A stretch of 16,825 nt of DNA from Hymenoscyphus infarciens (taxonomy: Eukaryota; Ascomycota; Leotiomycetes; Helotiales; Helotiaceae). The position numbers and the translations under genes were made by a program. Of this stretch, positions 9,174 through 16,024 are shown in pieces. A model generated the notes under the pieces. That model was not told the DNA's origin. It ran no database searches and worked only from the letters and a program-made list of their open reading frames with translations. Every line of letters starts with the position of its first letter. Positions within the stretch are counted from its first letter, which is position 1. The DNA lies in contig LLCB01000617.1 of NCBI GenBank assembly GCA_001414345.1, positions 1 through 16,825 of the forward strand, in the 5' to 3' direction.

Positions 9174-9175
9174 TA

Positions 9176-10233
9176 ATAATATATTAACTATTTTTAATAT
9201 ATAAATACTCTATTAAAATATCGAGGTTATATAACTGAAAACTAGTTAATCTAAGCTAAGAGCTAATAAAAATATAATTCTCTATAAATATTCTAATTCT
9301 TATAAAAACTAGTTATACTATAATAGTCTAAAGAATAAAATTTAATATTATTACGTTCTATATATATAAGTTAAGTACTTTTTAAAAATAGTATAATTTC
9401 TAGTTTTCTAAATATAACTTTAATTTTTAATTAATTTAAACTATTATAACTTCTTTTAAAAGCTAACTTTTACTTCAAAATTATAGTAAAATAGCTATAA
9501 AAAGAGATAATAGAATTTATTAATTATTAGTAGTATTTTAATAATAAATATTAATTTTAAATAAAACGTTCTAATTATTAAATTATAATATATATTATAA
9601 TAGATTAAGATATTATTATATTAATATCTAAGTCTATATATACTTTTAATAAAACTTAATAAATTAGCGCTTTTTATTTTAATAAATTAGTATCTCTTTT
9701 TTAATACTTCTTACTTATAATCGATAATCTAAAAGTTAGTATAAGATATACTAATTCTTAAACTATACATTTTCTATATATAATTATACTAGATAAAAGA
9801 ATTTACTTACTTTCTCTATACTACTTTTATATAACTTTTAAGACTATTAATACTTATATATTACTAAAAAAAAATTATTATAGAGTCTTTAATTAAAATA
9901 AAGCTACTTAATAGTAACTTATAATATATAAAAGAGAAGAATAATTAATTAAATTATAATTATAAGATCTCTTCTCTAAAATAAGAAAATAAAACTATTT
10001 AAAACTAATCTCTTTAAAAAACTTAACTAAATATACTAATTTCTTCTATTATATTCTTTTTAAACTATAATAGTATAAATTATATATTATTAGTAATTAG
10101 TAAAAGTTATTTCTACTTCTTAAACTTAATAGATTTAAAAGATAGTAGATAAGAGCTATAATATAAAGATTCTTATACTAATTCTACTAGTAATATAATT
10201 AGCTATTATACTTATAACTATCTACTATTCTTA
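9176..10233. other. AT-rich filler, no gene
   Basis: About 1.06 kb of TA-rich sequence with stops in all frames. I see no coding remnant, no paired terminal repeats and no tandem array. Confidence 0.6.
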
Positions 10234-10238
10234 AGTAG
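10234..10238. repeat. TRIM copy 1 target duplication, left (AGTAG)
   Basis: AGTAG directly precedes 10239 and is repeated at 11189-11193. Confidence 0.8.
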
Positions 10239-10350
10239 TATTATAGAAAAAGAGAGTCTTACGTAATCTCTTTTCTCTATATATATAGCAAAGTTTTCAC
10301 CTCTGAATATAAGACTCTTTAGAGCGTTTTTAATCTAAAAATACGTTATA
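10239..10350 (+). repeat. TRIM copy 1, 5' terminal repeat (112 bp)
   Basis: This repeat starts TATTATAGAAAAAGAGAGT and ends AATACGTTATA. It pairs base for base in length with 11077-11188 and matches the inverted copies at 13233-13345 and 12544-12656. Confidence 0.88.
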
Positions 10351-10363
10351 GTTATAAGCCTGG
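10351..10363 (+). promoter_or_regulatory. Candidate primer-binding site, initiator tRNA-Met half
   Basis: GTTATAAGCCTGG starts at the first base after the 5' LTR. With one TpG-to-TpA change undone it is GTTATGAGCCTGG, which would pair with the CAU anticodon loop and 5' stem of initiator tRNA-Met (GGCTCATAAC core). Internal half-tRNA priming of this kind is known for Drosophila copia. The same site in copy 2 (complement of 13220-13232) is GTTATAAGCCTAG. The match to this host's own tRNA is inferred. Confidence 0.55.
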
Positions 10364-10491
10364 TTTATACTTATAATATACTCGATAATATCTATTTACG
10401 TATTTAATATTACTACGTATTTGAAAAGCGCTCTTCGCTATTAGTTAGCGTAACTAACCTCTTAATACTTACGTTTAATAAGTACTTAGAA

Positions 10492-10649
10492 GCTCTACTA
10501 TAAGTAGGTAATCGAAGTAGAGCTCTTCTAATTTCAAATATAAGACTCTCTTAATAAGCGCGAATAAGAACTCTCTTAATAAGCGTAGAGAGAACTCTTC
10601 TACGAGACGCTCTTAACTTTAAATATAGCGAAAGCTCTACTATAAGTAG
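10492..10649 (+). repeat. Internal duplications in TRIM copy 1
   Basis: GCTCTACTATAAGTAG occurs at 10492-10507 and again at 10634-10649, 142 bp apart. Between them ACTCTCTTAATAAGCG occurs at 10545-10560 and 10570-10585, a 25-bp step. A CAAATATAAGACTCTCTT stretch near 10535 resembles part of the LTR. The 142-bp step is close to the 150-bp excess of this interior over copy 2. Confidence 0.7.
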
Positions 10650-11076
10650 ATATCTTATAATTTAGTAGCTTACTCTCTTAACGAGCTTATATAAAGCGCT
10701 ATAGTATATAGATAATAAGCCTAGCTACGAAGCTAGCTACTACTACTTATAAGAGTACTTCTATAAACTAGAAACTCTAAGAGATACTCGATTAAGATAA
10801 TCTAGAAGCCTAGTACTCTATAAAGCTAGTAGTATAATACTAACTATAAGCTATTATATCTTATAAACACTACTCGCTCTTTATTATAACTAGAGCTAGT
10901 AACGTACTAGAGTATAAAAGAAGAAGTTAGATAGAATCTAGAGATAGGACTTTATACTTAAGAATATATAGAACTCTCTAAAGTAGGAATAAGAGGCGAT
11001 ATAGTTAAGAGATTCTTTTATAATCTAGTAATTATTTATAAGCTTAGAAAGCTAGCTCTTCTAGACTTAAAAGATA

Positions 11077-11188
11077 TATTATAGAAAAAGAGAGTATTAT
11101 ATAACCTCTTCTCTCTTTATATATAGTAGAGTTTTTACTTTCGAATATAAGACTTCTTAGAGCGTTTTTAATCTAAGAATATATTATA
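11077..11188 (+). repeat. TRIM copy 1, 3' terminal repeat (112 bp)
   Basis: This repeat starts TATTATAGAAAAAGAGAGT and ends AATATATTATA. It is preceded by a short purine-rich AAAAGA (11069-11074) that could be a decayed polypurine tract. Confidence 0.88.
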
Positions 11189-11193
11189 AGTAG
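11189..11193. repeat. TRIM copy 1 target duplication, right (AGTAG)
   Basis: AGTAG directly follows the 3' terminal repeat and is identical to 10234-10238. Confidence 0.8.
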
Positions 11194-11471
11194 TAGTAAT
11201 AGTAAAAGAGAAGAGAAAACTAATACTATTACTAATTAATTTAAAAATAGTATTATACTAAGAGAAATCTTTTTATACTTAGATAATAATTATATTAATA
11301 CTATTACTAGTATTACTAATAGATATAAAATAGAGTTTAGAATTAATAGTATACTTAATTAGATATAATATTATATATAAAATAACTTTTTTTTAAGCTT
11401 AAAAATAAAGATTAAACTACTAAGCTAATATATATACTACGAATTTATTTTATATACTAGTAGAATAGCTT
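11194..11471. other. AT-rich spacer, no gene
   Basis: This spacer lies between TRIM copy 1 and the 9-bp minisatellite. I see nothing recognisable in it. Confidence 0.6.
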
Positions 11472-11566
11472 TATACTAGCTATACTAGCTATAATAAGTA
11501 TACTATAGCGAGTATATTAAGTATACTAGATATACTAGATATATAAAGTCTACTAGATATACTAGC
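11472..11566 (+). repeat. 9-bp minisatellite (TATACTAGC/A type)
   Basis: Ten 9-bp units related to TATACTAGM run in phase, with one 5-bp interruption (GCGAG, 11508-11512). Exact TATACTAGC units are at 11472, 11481 and 11558; exact TATACTAGA units are at 11522 and 11531; the others differ at one to three positions. Confidence 0.8.
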
Positions 11567-11881
11567 GCTAAATCAGCTATCTAATTAGAAAATACTATTC
11601 TATCTTAACGCTAGTATAAGTATTATACTAATATATAAAATTAGTAAAATTTTAAGATATATATTTACTCTTACTAGAAAATAATCGCTACTATCTTTCT
11701 AAAAAGAACTAGTTCTATCTAAATAAGTGAATTTATACTAAGAAGCTATAAATATATAAAATTAGCTAAAAAAAAGTAGATAAAGTTTATAATAATAATA
11801 AATTAATAAACTACGTATAATTAAATAAAGCGTCTAAAAAGTTAATTTAAAGTTTAAAAAGCTTAAAGCTAAGAACTTTTC

Positions 11882-11911
11882 TTAATTATATATTAATTAA
11901 TTATATATTAA
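11882..11911. repeat. 15-bp tandem duplication
   Basis: TTAATTATATATTAA occurs twice head to tail (11882-11896, 11897-11911). The unit is itself nearly palindromic. Confidence 0.8.
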
Positions 11912-12538
11912 TTACCTAATTAGGCTAGCACTTTCTCTTTACTTTTATACTAGATAAAGGTTCTTCTAGTATACTCTTCTACTAATTTTCGTAAAACGCT
12001 ATACTAAGGTCTTTAGTAATCTACTTATTAACTTCTACTTATTAACTTCTATCTATTATTCTATATTATCTAGTATCTAATTTAGTTAAATTCTATTAGT
12101 TAGTATACTATAATATATACTTTAAGAAATAGTAGTAGTAGTAGTCTTAAAAGTATTAAATTAAGAAGTTAAATTAATCTCTATTCTAGAATAGTAGAGA
12201 TTAGATTAAAAGAAGCTATTCTAACTTTTATAAATAATACTTATATATTATAATTAGTAAGCTCTTTATATAATAAATATATTAAATTCTATAGTAATCT
12301 CTTATTACTTTTCTATAATCTAATTCTCTAGCTTCTTATACTTAATTATATCTTAAAATTATTTAAATTCGCTAATATTTTTTAATAGTAATAGTTTTAT
12401 TTATATCTCTAGTATATCTTGCTTTTAGTAGAAGTTCTCGATTACGTACTCTCTATTCTTAATCTAAAAGAATACTTCGTTAACCTCTTACTAGCTATAT
12501 TAGTATATATAAAAGCAAGAGTTATTAGAGCTAATATA
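11900..12538 (-). pseudogene. Probable C-terminal part of the MULE transposase, beyond the TRIM insertion
   Basis: If TRIM copy 2 and one copy of its TTTAG duplication are ignored, the minus-strand frame that enters at 13351 continues from 12538 with 33 codons free of stops (LNILALITLAFIYTNIASKR, then LTKYSF and RIEST). It goes on with stops at Gln-like positions to about 11900, where SVLRKLVEEYTRRTF is read. I cannot match these residues to a named MULE C-terminal domain. The assignment rests on frame continuity across the insertion. The total would be roughly 800 codons, plausible for a fungal MULE transposase with an N-terminal FAR1-like domain. Confidence 0.4.
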
Positions 12539-12543
12539 TTTAG
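12539..12543. repeat. TRIM copy 2 target duplication, left (TTTAG)
   Basis: TTTAG directly outside the element, identical to 13346-13350. Confidence 0.8.
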
Positions 12544-12656
12544 TATTACGTATTTTTTAAGTTGAAAACAGTCTAAGAAGCTTGAATTAAGAAGGTAAAA
12601 ACTCTACTAAATATATAGAGAAAGAGAGTTACGTAATACTCTTTTTTTCTATAATA
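12544..12656 (-). repeat. TRIM copy 2, 3' terminal repeat (113 bp)
   Basis: On the minus strand it runs from TATTATAGAAAAAAAGAGT (12656 downward) to AAATACGTAATA. The purine-rich AAGAGA just upstream on the minus strand could be the polypurine tract. Confidence 0.88.
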
Positions 12657-13219
12657 TATCTCTTAGATCTAGAAGAGCGATAGCTTTCTAAGTCTATAAA
12701 TAAGCTAGATTATAAAAGACCTCTTAACTAATAGCTCTCTAATTCCTATATCTAATTTCTATATCTTAGTATAATACTTTAGAAGTACTTCTCTTTATAG
12801 TTATTCTACTAGTAGTTCTAGTATTCTCAAAAGTAGATTTCTACTTTCTAAGACTAATTCTATTTAACTTCTATCTCTTACTCTAACTCTAGTCTATATA
12901 GCTCTAGTTCGAGTATAATAGTAAAGTAGATAGCGTTTATAAAGATAGTAGCTATTAACTAGCGTTATATTTATATATACTAGCTTTTTAGAGTACTAGG
13001 CTTCTAAATTTAAAAGAGATTTAGTTATAAAATATCTCTTAGAGTAGTAGTAACTAGCTTTATAGCTAGGCTTATATCTTCTATAAAGAGCTTCTAAGTA
13101 CTTATCGAGAGTATATATTAAGAAGTTAGTTATACTAACTAATAATAGAGAGCGCTTTATAAATACGTAGTAATCTTCTTATTATATAGCGGATATATAG
13201 TAGTATTATAGTTACTAGA

Positions 13220-13232
13220 CTAGGCTTATAAC
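13220..13232 (-). promoter_or_regulatory. Candidate primer-binding site in TRIM copy 2
   Basis: On the minus strand GTTATAAGCCTAG begins at the first base after the 5' terminal repeat. It differs from the copy 1 site by one further TG-to-TA type change, and both derive from GTTATGAGCCTGG if RIP is undone. Confidence 0.5.
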
Positions 13233-13345
13233 TATTACGTATTTTTTAGATTAAAAACACTCTAAAGAGCTTAAATTAAGAAAGTAAAAACTCTACTATA
13301 TATATAGAGAAAGAGGGTTACGTAATACTCTCTTTTTCTATAATA
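13233..13345 (-). repeat. TRIM copy 2, 5' terminal repeat (113 bp)
   Basis: On the minus strand it runs from TATTATAGAAAAAGAGAGT (13345 downward) to AAATACGTAATA, followed directly by the candidate primer-binding site GTTATAAGCCTAG (13232-13220). Confidence 0.88.
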
Positions 13346-13350
13346 TTTAG
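13346..13350. repeat. TRIM copy 2 target duplication, right (TTTAG)
   Basis: This is the partner of 12539-12543 and fixes the outer end of the 5' terminal repeat at 13345. Confidence 0.8.
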
Positions 13351-15180
13351 CTAGAGAGTTATTAAGTCGTACTTATTAAGAATATTAAAATATTATATAT
13401 CTCTTAGTATTTTAGAAAGCGCTTAAGTACTTATACTAATCGAGTTACTATTATTAATCTTATATATTAAGCTTAGAAAGAAGAATATATTATTTAAGTA
13501 TATACTAGTAAAGTAACTTTTATATATAAAAGCTCTTATAATCGTACTTCTTATTAGTATCGAGAGTATAGCTCTTATATAATAATTATTAAGCTTCTAT
13601 AAATAAACTCTTAGTAGCTTTATAATATACCTTCTCTACGTCTACTAAGTTATTTATTAAGATATCTTATATTAATCGTAGAAATAGTTCTAGCTAAGAA
13701 TATTAATAAATATGTTAACTTTGTTATTAAGATTATATATAGCTTTTTTATTCTTATTTACTTAATTATTAGCGTCTTCTTTAACTCTTTATACTATAAA
13801 AGTAAAAGTATATCTAGAATCTTAGTTCTTATAAAGAAAGAGAGATCTTTTAAACTTATAGTACTATTCTTTATTTAAGCTAGTAGTAAGAACTTCTATA
13901 AGAATTAGCTCTTCTTAATAAGCGTAGTTTATCTACTTTTCACTAGTATCTTTCTACTCTTTTTATATATACTTCTTTATATTCTAGGCTTTATTTCTAC
14001 TCTTTTTAAGAGTAAAGCTATCTATAATTATATTAAGAGTAGATTATATTAATTTGTTATATCTAGCTTTTATATATTAATAAAATAGTATACTCTTAAG
14101 ATAGTTAATAGCTTATATAAAATAATCTCGTCTACGATTCTTAAGATTTTAAGCTATTATTTAGCTAGAGTACTATATATAGATAAAGTGCTTAATAGTA
14201 CTATATAGAGAGAATCTATTCTTCTTAAGAAATACGTTCTTAATTATAAGTTAGTTAGTAGCGAAGTTATTAAAAAGAGCGTATTTGATATATTATTTTA
14301 TATTAAGCCTCTCTTTTACCTAGGTTATAAGTTAATAAAAGTAAGCTTTAATAATCTCGCTATCTTTATTAGAAGTAAGAAAGAAGATAAATAGTAAGTA
14401 TATACTCTTAGGCGAGTAATATACTAATAAGAAGAGCTTCTACTTAAGATAATTAGTTTTATAAGTAGAATTAATTAGTATAAAATAGCTATTCTTTATA
14501 AAGAGCTTAAGTCTCTTTACTTTTATCTATATAAATCCTTAAACTTTATACTCTTCTCTACTCTTTAGCTTATCTTTTTTAGAGCTCTTTTCTTATATAA
14601 TATACTTCTTTAAGTATTCTACTACTTACTCTATTTTAATAAAGAAGCTATCTTATTTATTAGAGAATTTAAAAGGCTTAATTAATCTTTTAACTCTATT
14701 AAGACCTTATTTCTAAGTAGTAGTATTAAGTACTTATTTCTAATTATATATATCTTTAAATAAAAGGTATCGTTCTCTAGTATTATCTAATTATACTAAG
14801 CTATCTTTAAGAGTAACTATAATAGTAGAAGGCTTATAACTAACTTTAAGTTAGCTTTTAATAATTTATTATATAATATAATTCCTTCTCTTTAGATTAT
14901 AATTATTTAAAGTATAGTTATAATCTCTTATAGTAGTAGTTTATATAATTTAGACCTAATTATAAAATAGTATAAAAGTACTTAGAAGTTAAATTATACG
15001 TAGTATTAATCGTTTTATTAGTAGCTATACTTTAATTCTTTTTACGCTTAAAGATATAATTATATTAGAACGTTTATATATTATCTTAATTAATTTAAGA
15101 AGCGTGCTTAATACTCTATATATTTAAGAGATAAGACTATAATATATTAAAGTTCTTCTTAGATAACGAGATTCTATTAG
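13351..15180 (-). pseudogene. MULE-type transposase remnant (N-terminal and catalytic parts)
   Basis: A decayed DDE transposase read on the minus strand, codons ending at plus positions equal to 1 mod 3. Near 14902-14922 it reads IRDYNYTLN, which with His restored is the HNH-type end of a FAR1-like DNA-binding domain, then IIQQIIKSQ. At 14760-14743 it reads FKDIYN, a hallmark spacer motif of fungal MULEs, followed by a DSFF segment at about 14652-14641. At 14499-14452 it reads LFIKNSYFILINSTYKTN, matching the family's '...NP-V-L-D-TYKTN' around the first catalytic Asp; that Asp is AAT (14472-14470). After LTSNKDSEIIKAYFYQL comes ALFNNFAT (about 14280-14257), the likely second Asp, also Asn. 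I cannot place the catalytic Glu. Most stops are TAA/TAG at Gln-like positions. The plus strand also gives long open stretches here, so strand is judged by motifs. The frame is broken by TRIM copy 2 after 13351. Confidence 0.6.
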
Positions 15181-15880
15181 TATACTTAAATAACTTCTTA
15201 TACTATTATAAGAGACTCTTAGGATTATTAAAGAGATTAATCTTTTATAGAGAAGAATAGAAAGCCTTAGAACGTTTACGTACTTATTAATTAAAAGAGT
15301 TAGAATCTATTTTAAGTTATAAAATAGCTGTTATTAATATTCTAAATTTAGATAGTAATATAGATATAATACTATTTATATTAAAGAGATAAAAAGACTT
15401 GGATTTATTTACTCTTATATATAAGATACGCTTACTTCTAGTAGATAGATATAGAAGAGTATCTCTTTTACTAAAGAGTCTAGAGAGCTAGCTTTCTAGA
15501 GAAAAGATATAAGTCTTATACTAATAGTATAGAAATATATCTAAAAGTTAGAAGATACTCTAAGAAGATAAAACTAAGATTATTCCTACTTTTTAGAAAA
15601 GTCGATATTTTTATTAGTTTTATTAGTTTAACTAGTTAAGTGTTATATAAGTATTAGACACTTTTAAGTAACTATTTAAGTTATAAGTATAGTTTCTATA
15701 GTATTAGATTTCAGAAATATAGTAATATATATATATATATATAATATAAAAGGATTTTAAAACGCTTCTAATAAAGTAAATAAAAGAATTAGAGAGCGAA
15801 TTACGTAGTAGCTCTCTTAGTATACTAGAGGCCTCTACTAGTATTAAGATAGAATAGTATAACTTATCTAATTAGCTTTA
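15181..15880. other. AT-rich stretch upstream of the MULE remnant
   Basis: No convincing protein reading. It contains an (AT)n run at about 15726-15743 and a small hairpin AGAGAGC (15791-15797) / GCTCTCT (15811-15817). If the element at 11581-15873 is real, this is its 5' untranslated region and terminal part. Confidence 0.5.
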
Positions 15881-15893
15881 GTACTAAGCTTAC

Positions 15894-16024
15894 TAAGGCT
15901 AACTCGCTTTCTAACCTTCGATACTAGAGATACTAAAGCTAACTCGCTAGCTAACTAGAACGCTAAGGCTAACTCGCTTCTTAACTCTAGTACTAAGAGT
16001 ACTAAGGCTAATCTACTACTCGAC
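15894..16024 (+). repeat. Short irregular tandem repeat (TAAGGCTAACTCGCT)
   Basis: TAAGGCTAACTCGCT or a one-base variant starts at 15894, 15934 and 15964, with a decayed fourth copy at 16003, spaced 40, 30 and 39 bp. Between units lie palindromic spacers of the type GTACTAAGAGTAC. The cluster directly abuts the satellite array. Confidence 0.75.

Larger units (their letters stand above)
10239..11188 (+). mobile_element. TRIM-like miniature LTR element, copy 1
   Basis: A 950-bp element with 112-bp direct terminal repeats (10239-10350 and 11077-11188), a 726-bp interior with no recognisable coding, and an identical 5-bp duplication AGTAG outside each end. The LTR ends read TA...TA, from TG...CA after RIP. 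Immediately after the 5' LTR comes GTTATAAGCCTGG, a candidate primer-binding site. Size, structure and lack of genes fit a terminal-repeat retrotransposon in miniature, which moves using the proteins of another LTR element. It does not share the LTR of the gypsy element in this window. A second copy lies in opposite orientation at 12544-13345. The interior is 150 bp longer than in that copy, largely because of an internal duplication (see 10492-10649). Confidence 0.88.
12544..13345 (-). mobile_element. TRIM-like miniature LTR element, copy 2
   Basis: An 802-bp second copy of the family at 10239-11188, inserted in the opposite orientation. It has 113-bp direct terminal repeats (12544-12656 and 13233-13345), a 576-bp interior and a TTTAG target duplication at 12539-12543 and 13346-13350. 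Besides the LTRs it shares interior blocks with copy 1, for example CTAGAAGCCTAGTACTCTA (copy 1 near 10802; here on the complement near 12990-13008) and the AGCCTAGCTA...AAGCTAG block. It interrupts the MULE transposase remnant. No protein reading is recognised in the interior. Confidence 0.88.
11581..15873 (-). mobile_element. Candidate Mutator-like (MULE) element with nested TRIM
   Basis: Possible extent of a decayed MULE. The minus-strand transposase remnant lies inside, and an imperfect inverted repeat lies near its ends: TACTATTCTATCTTAA at 11593-11608 and its perfect complement at 15844-15859, with CTAATTAGA just outside and CTAGTA just inside on both sides, offset by small indels. TRIM copy 2 sits within it. 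I could not find the 8-11-bp target duplication usual for MULEs, so the boundaries are tentative. Confidence 0.4.

Noticed and set aside
12174..12202. Palindromic stretch around CTATTCTAGAATAG.
   Set aside because: It is local, single-copy and within the presumed transposase C-terminal region; such palindromes are expected often in this base composition.
10243..13350. Reading the four ~112-bp repeats as long terminal inverted repeats of one or two DNA transposons (10239...13345 or 11077...12656).
   Set aside because: The equal-length direct pairs with matching 5-bp duplications at each element's own ends, plus homologous interiors, fit two separate LTR-type insertions better.
13801..15100. 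Long readable plus-strand frame (1 mod 3), for example about 60 codons without a stop at 14212-14391.
   Set aside because: The codon-aligned minus strand shows family-like motifs (FKDIYN, INSTYKTN, HNH-like) in order; the plus reading is rich in Leu/Ile/Ser/Tyr and matches nothing I know. I treat it as the shadow of the MULE remnant, without excluding it fully.
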